DNA of 64,000 nucleotides, taken from the NCBI RefSeq assembly GCF_014705655.1, contig NZ_JACXIY010000011.1:1-64000 (forward strand), read 5' to 3'. This document shows positions 16,870 to 25,899 of the stretch, piece by piece. Positions within the stretch are counted from its first letter, which is position 1, and each line of letters starts with the position of its first letter. The position numbers and the translations under genes were made by a program. The notes under the pieces were generated by a model, which was not told where the DNA came from, did not search any database, and saw only the letters and a program-made list of their open reading frames with translations. The stretch is from Paenibacillus arenilitoris (GTDB taxonomy: Bacteria; Bacillota; Bacilli; Paenibacillales; Paenibacillaceae).

Positions 16870-17999
16870 TTCGGGTGATTGCGATAGACGACGAGCAGCC
16901 GGCGCTCCGAAGAGTGGGCAAGCTGCTGCAAGCGATTGACGGCGTGCAAGTATGCGGCTTATTCGACAGACCGAAGCAGCTGCTGGACCATGCGTTGACG
17001 TCTCCGGAGCCGATCGACCTGGCGTTTCTCGACATCGAGATGCAGGGGATGAACGGCGTGGAGCTGGCGAGGCGGCTGCGCGAGGCGCGGCCGGAGATCC
17101 AGGTCGCGTTCTTGACGGCGTACGAAGAGTACGCCCGCGACGCCTTCGACGTGGAGGCGCTCGATTATTTGCTCAAGCCGATCGTGGAAGGCGATCTGGC
17201 CCGAACGCTGCAGCGCTTCGAGAAGCGCTTCGGGCGCCGGGAAGATCCGGGTTCGCCTTCGGAGCGCAAGCTGTCCGTCCGCAGCTTCGGCCCCTTCTCC
17301 GTCGCGACGGCCGGCGGGGAGCCTATCCGCTTCCGCAATTCCAAGAGCAGGGAACTGCTGGCCTATCTGCATCATGCAAGGGAGAAGTCGGTCGGCAAAG
17401 CGCAAATATTGGACAGCCTCTGGCAAGGCCGCGACGTGGAGAAGGCGCAGGCGAACCTGCATTCGACGGTGTACCAGCTCCGGAAGGATCTTGAAGCTTG
17501 CGGCCTGCACGGCGTCGTGGAGCAGCTGAAGACGGCCGGGGGCAGCTATTGCTTGCGCTGGCCGTCGCCGGTCGACGACGATGTCGCCGAATACGAGAAG
17601 ACGTGCAGGCATTACGAGAGCACGAACTCCCTGGCACATCTGATGCAAGCGATCCAGCTGTACGGCGACGGTTATTTGGCGGGCAGCGGATATGGCTGGG
17701 CCGCTCCGCGCCAGGCCGAGCTTGAACTGCGGCATGCCCAGCTGCTGGAGGCGCTGGCCGACGCATACGTCGGCCGGAACCGGCACGAGCTGGCGCTCGG
17801 ACCGATGGAGAAGCTGGTCCATCTGCAGCCGCTGGACGAGAGGCTGCACGCCAAGATGGTCGCCCTCCTGCTGCTCATGAACCGAAGCGGGGACGCGATG
17901 GCGTATTACAAGCTGATGACCGAGCTGCTCGATCAGGCGGAGGAAGGCTCCGTTCTGGATTTTGCCCGGCTGTCCGCGAATCCGGCTTCCATGTTTTGA
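16866..17999 (+). CDS. response regulator with BTAD (SARP-like) output domain
   Basis: A 377-residue regulator. The N-terminal receiver (1-120) has acidic residues DDE near residue 7, phospho-acceptor D56 in LDIEMQGMNG and the conserved lysine in LLKPI. A winged-helix region (about 140-225, SRELLAYLHHAREKS) and a helical BTAD domain (about 235-370) follow, as in SARP-type activators. Start TTG 16866 overlaps the kinase stop (TTGA) and has AAGGGGGGA upstream, so translation is coupled to the kinase. It is the likely phosphate acceptor of the coupled kinase; its target genes are not evident. Confidence 0.85.
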   Translation: MIRVIAIDDEQPALRRVGKLLQAIDGVQVCGLFDRPKQLLDHALTSPEPIDLAFLDIEMQGMNGVELARRLREARPEIQVAFLTAYEEYARDAFDVEALDYLLKPIVEGDLARTLQRFEKRFGRREDPGSPSERKLSVRSFGPFSVATAGGEPIRFRNSKSRELLAYLHHAREKSVGKAQILDSLWQGRDVEKAQANLHSTVYQLRKDLEACGLHGVVEQLKTAGGSYCLRWPSPVDDDVAEYEKTCRHYESTNSLAHLMQAIQLYGDGYLAGSGYGWAAPRQAELELRHAQLLEALADAYVGRNRHELALGPMEKLVHLQPLDERLHAKMVALLLLMNRSGDAMAYYKLMTELLDQAEEGSVLDFARLSANPASMF

Positions 18000-18018
18000 A
18001 TCTGCTGTAAGCAGTGAC

Positions 18019-18055
18019 AAGGGCTGCCCGTTACGATCGATAACGGGCAGCCCTT
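18019..18055. terminator. bidirectional terminator between convergent genes
   Basis: A perfect 15-pair stem, 18019-18033 with 18041-18055, around CGATCGA. It lies between the response regulator (plus) and the VOC gene (minus). The T-tract is weak on the plus strand. Confidence 0.75.
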
Positions 18056-18071
18056 ATGTTCCTTATTAATC

Positions 18072-18482
18072 TTATTCGCGGCAGATCATCATTTTGTTGC
18101 CGTCGGGATCCTTGACGACAAACCAATGATCATGCTCGATCCCGGTTACAAGCTCGGCACCGAGCTCTTTCATATATTGGAGCGAGCCCTGCAGGTCTTC
18201 GGTCATCAGCATAAAAGCAGGCGTCTCGATCGAAGGGGCACCGCCTGGTTCCTTCCCGCCCCACGCTGGCATCGTATCCAGTATGATGCCCGTTCCTTGC
18301 ATCGGCAGCGTGCACAGATGCCCGTTCATGATGCCGTAATCCGCTTCGTCCAGCCCGAGAATCCGGCAGTACCAGCTCCTCGCTTTTTCGATATCCCGGA
18401 CCGGGATGAAGACGCTCCCGATTTTATTTTTGACCGGACTTCGGCGTTCGGGCACCACTTGTTCTTGCGATTGTTCGCTCAT
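18072..18482 (-). CDS. VOC/glyoxalase-fold protein
   Basis: A 136-residue protein of the vicinal oxygen chelate superfamily, with the paired beta-alpha-beta-beta-beta modules ending in VKDPDGNKMMICRE. Metal-binding residues are not certain. The frame extends to GTG 18575, which overlaps the stop of the AraC gene, but ATG 18482 has a clear GGAGGGA and the conserved fold begins after it. It is probably in one operon with the AraC regulator upstream. A role in resistance, dioxygenation or isomerisation cannot be chosen. Confidence 0.72.
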   Translation of the reverse strand: MSEQSQEQVVPERRSPVKNKIGSVFIPVRDIEKARSWYCRILGLDEADYGIMNGHLCTLPMQGTGIILDTMPAWGGKEPGGAPSIETPAFMLMTEDLQGSLQYMKELGAELVTGIEHDHWFVVKDPDGNKMMICRE

Positions 18483-18571
18483 CGGTTTCCCTCCATGAAT
18501 TAGCTTGAATGCCTTCGGAATCATGAATGGCCGGTAGCTTTCCGGCCGTTCTTCAAATGTTGTTTTCCGAT

Positions 18572-20044
18572 TCACGCTTTAACCCCCTGCCGTCTGAGTA
18601 ACCGGATCGGAACCCTGCACTCCGCATATACTTCCCCGCTGCCGTCTTCGTCTAGCCGACTATCCCCGTCATTGGCGTGAATATAACGGACATACCAGTC
18701 TCGTTCCCCGTCCGGCTCGCAATCGTCGGATGTTTCGAGCCAACGATAGATCTTCTCCAGCACGCCGGTCATCGAGCCGCAAACCGCCGTTCTGAGACAT
18801 GCGTACCACCCGCCGCCCAGCACGGCAGCGTTCTCTCCTTCTTCCATGAGCGGCAGCTCTTCTTCGGGCAAAAAAAGAATCACCTCATAATAGCTCCCGT
18901 CCCCCGGCGGGAAGCTGCAGCTCATTCCGACGCCGATCCGCTCATCGCCGGCTAGACCGTGACGCTCCAGCCAAGCGACAGAAGCTTGGTCGGCCCGCCA
19001 TACGCCGTCGCCGCCCTCCGCACGAAAGACGATTGCCTTCTCCTGAAGCCGTTCTTCGAACCGAATCGTCTCGATGCTGGCTTGACGCCTAACGGGCAGA
19101 TATAGCTTCATGCGGGCAATTTTTCCGTTAAATTGCTGATACTCCTCAAGAAAAAACGGCCGTTCCAGCTCGAAGGCGCTTTGGGGCAGCCATTCCGATA
19201 CGATCCGGTTCCAGGCGGCTTCGATGACAGCGCCATCTCCCGCGGGTGCATACGTGACGGCATATAGTCCGCCGGGAAGTTCGCATGGACGCCAACTATC
19301 GTTGAAAGATCGATGCCCATCCACACCCGAAGGTACAACCGCGACTTCATAACCGTGCGTCTCGTGCTGCCGATCCAGGTCGACGTTCCAGCCGAAGAGA
19401 GCTGCCCGGGAGAAATCGATGCCGTGACTTCCCAGCTCCTGGCCGATCAGGAACAGAGCTTTCTCCTCGATGCTCTCCCCTTGCCTGGCCGTAAACAATT
19501 TGCTCATTCCGCGCCTGGCGGCCAGCCGGATAACTTTGACTTCGGGGTATCGCTCCGTTACTTCCCGCTCCTCCATGTACGCCACGCGCTCCGATAAGGA
19601 AATGCGCTCGAAGCTGAATACCAGCTCCGCCTTCCGGTATAGACCGGGCGTCATGCCCGCATACCGTTTGAACGTCTGAATGAACGTCTGATACGAGTCG
19701 AAGCCGCACCGGAAGCCGATATCGATCGCGGACAGGCCGGATTGGCGAAGAAGGACGGCCGCTTCGCTCACTCTTCGTTTCCTGATGTACTCCTTGACGG
19801 GATGGCCGGTCATCGCGTAGAACATCCGGTACAGGTGCGGCAGCGACATGGATGCCGTCTTCGCGATTCGCTCCAGCTGCAACGGCTCATTCAAGTGTTC
19901 CTCGATATAATCGATCGCGCACTCCACCGCATAATTCGTGGGCAGCACTTCCTTTCGTTTCGATGACAGAGCGGCTCTTGAGCTAAGAATACCAAATGGT
20001 TTCCATCCCGGACTATCGTTTTTTATCAAAAACCGATTGCCCAT
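18572..20044 (-). CDS. AraC-family regulator with GyrI-like effector-binding domain
   Basis: A protein of up to 490 residues. Two helix-turn-helix units of the AraC type lie at about 38-137 (AIDYIEEHLNEPLQLERIAKTAS... then GFDSYQTFIQTFKRYAGMTP). The C-terminal part looks like a GyrI/Rob-type small-molecule binding domain, probably present twice (about 165-310 and 330-485). Such regulators often respond to drugs or stress. The start is uncertain: ATG 20044 has no good ribosome binding site, and a GTG about 32 codons inside could be used. It probably also controls the VOC gene downstream. Confidence 0.78.
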   Translation of the reverse strand: MGNRFLIKNDSPGWKPFGILSSRAALSSKRKEVLPTNYAVECAIDYIEEHLNEPLQLERIAKTASMSLPHLYRMFYAMTGHPVKEYIRKRRVSEAAVLLRQSGLSAIDIGFRCGFDSYQTFIQTFKRYAGMTPGLYRKAELVFSFERISLSERVAYMEEREVTERYPEVKVIRLAARRGMSKLFTARQGESIEEKALFLIGQELGSHGIDFSRAALFGWNVDLDRQHETHGYEVAVVPSGVDGHRSFNDSWRPCELPGGLYAVTYAPAGDGAVIEAAWNRIVSEWLPQSAFELERPFFLEEYQQFNGKIARMKLYLPVRRQASIETIRFEERLQEKAIVFRAEGGDGVWRADQASVAWLERHGLAGDERIGVGMSCSFPPGDGSYYEVILFLPEEELPLMEEGENAAVLGGGWYACLRTAVCGSMTGVLEKIYRWLETSDDCEPDGERDWYVRYIHANDGDSRLDEDGSGEVYAECRVPIRLLRRQGVKA

Positions 20045-20195
20045 GACGAATTTTTTTTGATGCCGAACGCCAAAACCTTACATGAAGCGCTTTCTTTTCA
20101 GTCTACAAGCAGTTGGACTAGGTAAAATGAAGGAGGAAATGAGTCGAACGTATCGCTTATTGCATCGTTTGAAAGACGGGAAGGAGCACGGCGAA

Positions 20196-20702
20196 ATGAT
20201 CCAATGGTCGATAGCCGAATCGGAAGCGGAGCGGGAAGAGGGCGTGAAGTTTGTATGCCAGCACGGAGAGGGCCTCGGACTGTTATACAACTGGAGCACG
20301 GTCATGAATTCGCTTGTTTACGCGATCGAAGACAACGGCTTCATTATCGGGACGGACGACGAAGGCGGCATGGCGGCCGTGCTCGCGCATACCGCCGGGA
20401 CGCTGGAGGACGGTTACAAGGATCCGGGCAGAGTCGAGGTTCATCTGCTGTATTTCAACGAGAGGCATAGAGGGGGAGCTTCGATGCTGGGCGCGCTGCG
20501 GATGCTCGTCCAGAAGCTGGTTGAATCGCAGATGGAGGTTCGGGAGGTCGTGTTCTTCGCGCCGGCGACGGACGGGAACCGAAGCTTGTTCGGCAAGCTC
20601 GCGACGCTGACGAAGACGACGGAGCCGCCTTGCGGCGTGCTCGATTTCTATACGATCCCGCTGGGGCGCCTGCTTAGGTTCGATCCCTATCAAAGGTTGT
20701 GA
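20196..20702 (+). CDS. GNAT-like protein, paralogue of the protein at 20945
   Basis: A 168-residue protein with a GNAT-like pattern: central strands around FIIGTDDEGGMAAVL, a helix after NERHRGGASMLGALRMLVQKLVES, then EVVFFAPATDGNRSLFGKLATL. The C-terminal part matches the protein at 20945 in layout. ATG 20196 has AAGGAG at 20181-20186. The frame runs back to 20082, where an ATG has no suitable ribosome binding site. Acyl donor and acceptor are unknown. It faces a short peptide gene on the opposite strand. Confidence 0.55.
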   Translation: MIQWSIAESEAEREEGVKFVCQHGEGLGLLYNWSTVMNSLVYAIEDNGFIIGTDDEGGMAAVLAHTAGTLEDGYKDPGRVEVHLLYFNERHRGGASMLGALRMLVQKLVESQMEVREVVFFAPATDGNRSLFGKLATLTKTTEPPCGVLDFYTIPLGRLLRFDPYQRL

Positions 20703-20761
20703 GCGGGAGCGGATACGCGAACGGCCGGCATGACTGCCGGCCGCCGGAACGGATCGGTGCT

Positions 20762-20827
20762 TTAGTACTGGCCGGAATCTCTATCGACGGTGATTGCCAT
20801 TGGCGCGTTGCAAGCGGGAGCTCCCAT
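20762..20827 (-). CDS. 21-residue peptide gene between two GNAT-like genes
   Basis: A 21-codon ORF beginning MGAPACNAPM and ending DRDSGQY, with one cysteine at position 6. It has a near-perfect ribosome binding site (AAGGAGGT, complement of 20834-20841) six bases before the ATG, and an AT-rich upstream region. On the minus strand TTGCAG, 17 bases, then TATATT makes a plausible sigma-A promoter. It resembles no family I know. Its place between two GNAT-like paralogues suggests it could be their substrate, but that is inference. Confidence 0.6.
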   Translation of the reverse strand: MGAPACNAPMAITVDRDSGQY

Positions 20828-20944
20828 ACGAATACCTCCTTATAATGGATTTAATAGAAATATAATCTATATTTTATTAAACTGCAAGATAATTTATTGT
20901 TTATTCATTGGAATAACAATTAATCTTTGAAAAGGAGGATCCGT

Positions 20945-21526
20945 ATGGTTAAGTTCGAAATTTGCGAGAGCACCGGGTATTGGTGCAAGTATACGGCTTT
21001 CTATGTCGAGCATCGGCAGCGTATTATTCCCGGCTATCAAGTGAAACACGCGCTTGCGGACGTCAAGCATTGCATGCGGAACGGGAGCGCGGCCATCCTG
21101 ACGAACGAGCAGAACCAGGTGATCGGCATCGGCGGATTTGTGTTAGGTTTGGAAAAAGATGGGTTTAATAATAAAAATATTGCCGTGCTCGGAAACAGTT
21201 ATTTTGCGGAGGAGTACCGAAGCAACCGGACGTTCATAAGAGGACTGCAGGTGCTGGCGGAGAAGATCGGGGAGCTGAACGGGGACGTCCGGGAGGTGCG
21301 GATTCCGACGTCGGCGGGCAATGCCTATACGAACGGGTTATACCGGAAGTTTGCCGAGATGACCGATACGGCGGAGACGCCTTACGGTCCCTTTCATATT
21401 TATTCCGTCGGTTACGACGCGTTTGCTAGCTTTTGCGGCCGATTCCGCCAGAGCGGACAAGCCGGAGGCTGCCGGCAAAGCATAAAAACGACAAAACGAA
21501 AGAATGGAGAAATGCCACATGAATAA
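20945..21526 (+). CDS. GNAT-like protein
   Basis: A 193-residue protein. The N-terminal half contains NEQNQVIGIGGFVLGL; the core helix follows EEYRSNRTFIRGLQVLAEKIG, and RIPTSAGNAYTNGLYRKFAEM is typical of a GNAT C-terminus. ATG 20945 has AAGGAGG at 20935-20941. The last 8 bases overlap the start of the NHL/SLH gene, so the two may be co-translated. It is a diverged paralogue of the protein at 20196. The basic C-terminal 25 residues look unstructured. Confidence 0.6.
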   Translation: MVKFEICESTGYWCKYTAFYVEHRQRIIPGYQVKHALADVKHCMRNGSAAILTNEQNQVIGIGGFVLGLEKDGFNNKNIAVLGNSYFAEEYRSNRTFIRGLQVLAEKIGELNGDVREVRIPTSAGNAYTNGLYRKFAEMTDTAETPYGPFHIYSVGYDAFASFCGRFRQSGQAGGCRQSIKTTKRKNGEMPHE

Positions 21527-24500
21527 ACGAAACAAAAAGAAGCTTCATTGGCTGCTAATCTTTGTCCTGTTGCTCGGAGCCGTATCCGTACCGTATCCGG
21601 CCGGAGTTGACGCATCCGCCGATTCGGGGGGCCTGCGCGAAATTCCGGCAAGCGGCGGGTTTAAAGTACCCGCGGCCGGAAAGTTTGCCGGGCCTTTCCG
21701 AGTCGTCGTAGACGGTGACGGATATGTGTATGTAACGGATCGATACAACAACCGCGTCCAGAAGTTCGATTCAAACGACAATTATGTCGCGGAATGGGGA
21801 GGCTATGGCGACGGGGAAGGCGAATTCAAATCGCCGGACGGCATTGCGGTCGACGAAGACGGGTTCGTATACGTCGTTGATTCGGGCAATTCCCGCGTTC
21901 AGAAGTTCGATGCAAGCGGCGCTTATGTCGGAGAGTGGGGTAGCGGCGGCGACGGCGACGGACAGTTTGCGAATCCTGGCGGCATTGCCGTCGATCATGA
22001 CGGCAACGTCTATGTTGCGGATTCCTCCAATGACCGCATTCAGAAATTCGGCGCGGACGGACGATTTTTGGCAAAGTGGGGAACTTACGGGAACGGCAAC
22101 GGGCAGTTTGATTATCCAACCGGAGTCGCTGTGGACGACGGCGGAGACAACGTGTACGTGACGGACCATTTGAACCATCGGATCTTAAGGTTTGATTCGG
22201 AAGGCGAGTTTAAGGGTGAATGGGGGGAGTTCGGCGACGGTGACGGGCAGTTCAAATATCCGATGGACATTGCCGTAGACGTTAACGGAATCGTCTATGT
22301 GATGGATACAAACAATCGTCGCGTCCAAAAATTCGATTTAAACGGCGCTTACGTTGGTCAATGGGGGAGCAACGGACACGCGGACGGACAATTTCTGACG
22401 GCTTGGGGAATCGCGGTTAGTCACGCCGGCGTCGTGTACGTGGCGGATCTTGACGGCAATCGCATTCAAAAGTTCGACACGAGCGGCAATTATATAAGCA
22501 AGTGGGGGAGTCCCGGTTCTCCAGAGCTTGCGGCAGAGTCCGTCGCGACGGACAGCCGCGGCAATATTTACGTAGCGGAAGGTTCGGTTAATCTAGTCAG
22601 GAAATTTGATTCATCCGGCACATTGCTAGCTGAATGGGGTGGCGAGGGCAGCGGCGCAGGGGAGTTTGCATACCCGGCAAGCATTGCGATCGATAAGAAC
22701 GATATCGTCTACGTGGCCGACAGCTTTAACTGTCGAGTTCAGCTATTCGATACCGAAGGAAATTTCATCGGCGAATGGGGAAGCTGCGGCGACGGAAACG
22801 GGCAATTTGACGGGCACGGCTCCATTGCGATCGATGGGAACGGATTCGTGTACGTGGCCGATTGGGGCAACGAGCGCATCCAGAAATTCAATCTGAACGG
22901 CGAGTACAGGGGGCAGTGGCCAATCGACAACTACAGCGAATGGGAGATGGAGGGTTACTACCGGTTCGGGCTTGCCGCGGATGCGGCCGGCAACGTGTAT
23001 GCGGTGCATAAAAGCGGTCATCGGGTTCAAAAATTCAATTCAACCGGCAGTCTGATGACGGAATGGGGAAGCGAAGGGAGCGGCGAAGGCGAATTCGGCT
23101 ATCCCGGAGGGGTCGCGGTAGACGGCAGCGGGAACGTATACGTGGCAGATTCGGATAACAATCGCATTCAGAAATTTGACTCCAGCGGCAGCTATGTGAC
23201 GCAATGGGGGACTGGAAGCGCCGGCGACGTTTCGTTAACCGCTCCGAGCGGGGTGACTGCCGGTGCCAACGGACTTCTGTACGTGCTGGAACAACCGGGA
23301 GACGACATCGGCATCATTCGATTGTTCAGCCCGAATAACAACGCGAATGCTGCCAGTCTTACGTTCTCTGACGGAACGCTCGAGCCCGCGTTCTCGGGAG
23401 ACCGTACCGGCCCTTACACGGTGGCGGTTGCGCCCGATGTTAATGAGCTGACGGTTACTCCGCTTCCGGGAGACCCGCTGGCGACCGTGAACGTTACGGT
23501 TTCGTCCGGTACGGTGACAAGCCAAACGACAAGCGGAGGAACCTCTTTTACGGTGCCGCTGAACGTAATATCGACGCCGATTTCGATTACAGTTACGGCT
23601 GCGGACGGAGTTGCGACCAAAACCTACGCTATCCATGCGGTACGGATCAGCGAAACGGCCAAGCTGGCCGGCCTCGGGATCGATCAGGGCGCGTTATCGC
23701 CCGCCTTCTCGCCGGTGAAGCTGTCTTATACGGCAAACGTGCCGCATAACGTAACAAGCCTTAATCTTTTTTTGGCCAAAGAAGACCCATCGCAGGAGCT
23801 GACGGTAACCGGCGCGGTATACAACACCGTTGCCGACTCCGTCTACGCCTATACGGCCAATTTGGCGGCAGACGTTAATCCGATAGAAATTACCGTAAAT
23901 GCGCCGGACGAAACAAGCAACCGTTATACGGTAAATATAATCCGAGAAGCCGGGGCTGGTAGCGGAGGCAATGAGAACGGCAATGGAGGCGGCACGCCGG
24001 TCGCTCCGTCTCCTGTGGTTTCAACGAATGGCAAGCTCACACTGCCGGCGGGCCAGGCCGGCGAAGTGAGCCTTGGCAATGAAGTGACGATCTCAGTCCC
24101 GGCAGGGGCGACCGATCGAGAGGCAATTCTGACAATTGAACGCCGGGCGGATTCGCTAGGCATGCTGAAGGGTCGAAAGATGCTGACCGGCTCGGTATAT
24201 GAGATAACCAAGAGCTTCGCCGGCAATTTCAACAAGCCGGTTACGCTGACGTTTGCTTTCCATCCGACAGAGCTTGACGAGGGTCAAAGAGCCGGCATAT
24301 TCTATTATGACGAGACGAATAAGGCGTGGGTGGAAGTGCCCGGCTCGAACGTGAACGGAAGCCGCATTGCCGCAGCCGTCGATCATTTTAAAAAATTTAC
24401 GGTGCTGTCGACGGCCAATGAGGAATTCGTTCCGTCGTTCAGCGATATCGCCGGCCACTGGGCGAAGGCGAGCATTGAACGGGTGGTGAAAGAAGGGGTC

Positions 24501-24986
24501 GTAAAAGGGTACGAGGACGGCACGTTCAGGCCGGATATTACGATTACGCGCGCGGAATTCATCGTGATGCTGATGAACGTCTTGAAGCCGCAGGGAGCCG
24601 GCGCGCCGCCGTCCTTCGCCGATGAAGCGAAGATCGGCGAATGGGCGAAGCAAGCAGTTGCGCATGCCGCGTCGGCGGGCATTGTGAAAGGCTATCCGGA
24701 CGGCACGTTCCGGCCGGATGCCGAAATAACGCGCGCCGAGATGGCCGCAATGATCGCGGCTGCGCTTGACTTGTCGCCGGAACCGGCAGTAACCGGCTTT
24801 GCGGACGACGAGCATATTCCGGCATGGGCGAAGGGTGCCGCGGCGGTGCTGCGGGAGCGCGGACTGATTCAAGGGAAAGGAAGCAACCGTTTCGCTCCTG
24901 GCGATAAAGCCACGAGGGCCGAGGCGGTTACGATCCTCATCCATATGCTGGAGACGAACAACGAATCTAAACCGTCGGCTTGGTAG
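21519..24986 (+). CDS. secreted NHL-repeat surface protein with SLH anchor
   Basis: A 1155-residue exported protein. A signal peptide (1-32) is followed by about 12 NHL repeats (about 45-600; recurrent GIAVDxxGNVYVADSxNxRIQKFD and WGxxGxGxGQF). Next are two cadherin-like beta-sandwich domains (about 610-810), a linker rich in G and N, a ZU5-like beta domain (about 835-960) and three SLH domains (about 974-1150, FSDIAGHWA, FADEAKIGEWA, FADDEHIPAWA). SLH domains bind pyruvylated wall polymer, so the propeller is displayed on the cell surface. ATG 21519 has GGAGA at 21506-21510 and overlaps the upstream stop. The ligand of the propeller is unknown. Confidence 0.9.
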   Translation: MNKRNKKKLHWLLIFVLLLGAVSVPYPAGVDASADSGGLREIPASGGFKVPAAGKFAGPFRVVVDGDGYVYVTDRYNNRVQKFDSNDNYVAEWGGYGDGEGEFKSPDGIAVDEDGFVYVVDSGNSRVQKFDASGAYVGEWGSGGDGDGQFANPGGIAVDHDGNVYVADSSNDRIQKFGADGRFLAKWGTYGNGNGQFDYPTGVAVDDGGDNVYVTDHLNHRILRFDSEGEFKGEWGEFGDGDGQFKYPMDIAVDVNGIVYVMDTNNRRVQKFDLNGAYVGQWGSNGHADGQFLTAWGIAVSHAGVVYVADLDGNRIQKFDTSGNYISKWGSPGSPELAAESVATDSRGNIYVAEGSVNLVRKFDSSGTLLAEWGGEGSGAGEFAYPASIAIDKNDIVYVADSFNCRVQLFDTEGNFIGEWGSCGDGNGQFDGHGSIAIDGNGFVYVADWGNERIQKFNLNGEYRGQWPIDNYSEWEMEGYYRFGLAADAAGNVYAVHKSGHRVQKFNSTGSLMTEWGSEGSGEGEFGYPGGVAVDGSGNVYVADSDNNRIQKFDSSGSYVTQWGTGSAGDVSLTAPSGVTAGANGLLYVLEQPGDDIGIIRLFSPNNNANAASLTFSDGTLEPAFSGDRTGPYTVAVAPDVNELTVTPLPGDPLATVNVTVSSGTVTSQTTSGGTSFTVPLNVISTPISITVTAADGVATKTYAIHAVRISETAKLAGLGIDQGALSPAFSPVKLSYTANVPHNVTSLNLFLAKEDPSQELTVTGAVYNTVADSVYAYTANLAADVNPIEITVNAPDETSNRYTVNIIREAGAGSGGNENGNGGGTPVAPSPVVSTNGKLTLPAGQAGEVSLGNEVTISVPAGATDREAILTIERRADSLGMLKGRKMLTGSVYEITKSFAGNFNKPVTLTFAFHPTELDEGQRAGIFYYDETNKAWVEVPGSNVNGSRIAAAVDHFKKFTVLSTANEEFVPSFSDIAGHWAKASIERVVKEGVVKGYEDGTFRPDITITRAEFIVMLMNVLKPQGAGAPPSFADEAKIGEWAKQAVAHAASAGIVKGYPDGTFRPDAEITRAEMAAMIAAALDLSPEPAVTGFADDEHIPAWAKGAAAVLRERGLIQGKGSNRFAPGDKATRAEAVTILIHMLETNNESKPSAW

Positions 24987-25022
24987 GCGGCAAAAATACT
25001 TTCATCGAGGGGTCAAGGTTAC

Positions 25023-25319
25023 GTGAAAAATGTAAAAACAGCTCTTTTTCTAATTATCAGCCAGATTATTTATGCCGTATTCGCCGCCATATGGGCGCTG
25101 TTCGCGCTCCTGTCGCTCACGATGCTGGACCAGCTTGACGATGCAACCGCGCTGCAGACCATATCCTATGTCGTCATTCTAAGCTACCCGATCGTTTTCA
25201 TCGGGTCGGCCATCGCCAGTTGGCTGCTGTATCACAAACGAAAGTTCAAAAAAGCGGTTTGGATCGGCTTGATTCCGGTTCTATGGTCGCTGTCCCTTGT
25301 CGGTTTTTTTACTCCGTAA
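25023..25319 (+). CDS. small membrane protein
   Basis: A 98-residue protein with three membrane segments (about 7-30, 45-67, 77-95) and a basic loop YHKRKFKKA. Start GTG 25023 has a modest AAGG upstream. It follows the surface-protein gene by 36 bases and ends at a terminator, so it is probably the last gene of that transcript. The family is not recognised. Confidence 0.65.
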   Translation: MKNVKTALFLIISQIIYAVFAAIWALFALLSLTMLDQLDDATALQTISYVVILSYPIVFIGSAIASWLLYHKRKFKKAVWIGLIPVLWSLSLVGFFTP

Positions 25320-25355
25320 AGTCCATTCCCTGACGGCGGCAACCTGGCGGAAGCC

Positions 25356-25396
25356 GCCCCTCTCGTATTAAGCCTTCCTCTCCAGGGGGCTTTTTT
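25356..25396 (+). terminator. terminator after the NHL/SLH and membrane-protein genes
   Basis: GCCCCT (25356-25361) or AAGCC (25370-25374) can pair with AGGGGGC/GGCTT (25384-25392), followed by TTTTTT at 25391-25396. The exact stem is ambiguous. The stretch 25397-25710 holds no gene that I can support. Confidence 0.65.
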
Positions 25397-25710
25397 CATC
25401 TCCCCATAATAAAAATTCGTAAATTTCGACTTAATTGCAACTTAATCTTCAAAGCGCGGCGTTCGCTCGTTCCAGGCGGAACGGAACAAAGCCGGACGAG
25501 AGAAGAGTCGTCGGCGATCCGTCCGGAAATTCGGCGTTTACACAGGCTTTTCAATGAATTGACAGCCTTATTTTCCCGGTGCTACCCTGTTAGCGGATTG
25601 GCGAAATGACGCTTATAAAGGAAAAAACGCTTGTTTCTTGCAAAATGATGCGAAGGGAGCCGCCGGAAGGTGATCGACGGAACGCGAAAGACGGAAATCG
25701 GCGATAACGA

Positions 25711-25784
25711 TTAAACCGCTTTAAAATGTGACATTCTTTCGAAGAAAACGCATACAATTAACCAAAAATTAAACCGGTTTAATT
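25711..25784 (+). promoter_or_regulatory. promoter flanked by two LacI-type operators
   Basis: A perfect 18-bp palindrome, AATTAAACCGGTTTAATT (25767-25784), has the central CG and A/T flanks of LacI-family operators. A second copy with one mismatch, TTAAACCGCTTTAA, is at 25711-25724. Between them TGACAT (25729-25734) and TACAAT (25753-25758), 18 bases apart, form a sigma-A-like promoter. The downstream palindrome would cover the transcription start. The LacI gene at 32847, last in this operon, is the likely repressor. Operators and promoter are read directly; the pairing with that repressor is inferred. Confidence 0.75.
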
Positions 25785-25899
25785 AGCGGCGGAGGTGAGC
25801 GGTCGGATCTTCAAGGCACCCATGAATCGGCATAGGGCAAGAGGGAAGGAAGCGCAGGCGCGGTCAAACCGCATGCAGTTCACTTATGGAGGGGTTAAT

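Noticed and set aside
18483..18575. 31-codon extension of the VOC gene to GTG 18575
   Set aside because: The internal ATG has a much stronger ribosome binding site and the fold begins after it.
25795..25899. Longer start (GTG 25795) for the Opp-type lipoprotein
   Set aside because: It would place 35 polar residues before the signal peptide; TTG 25900 has GGAGGGG at proper spacing.
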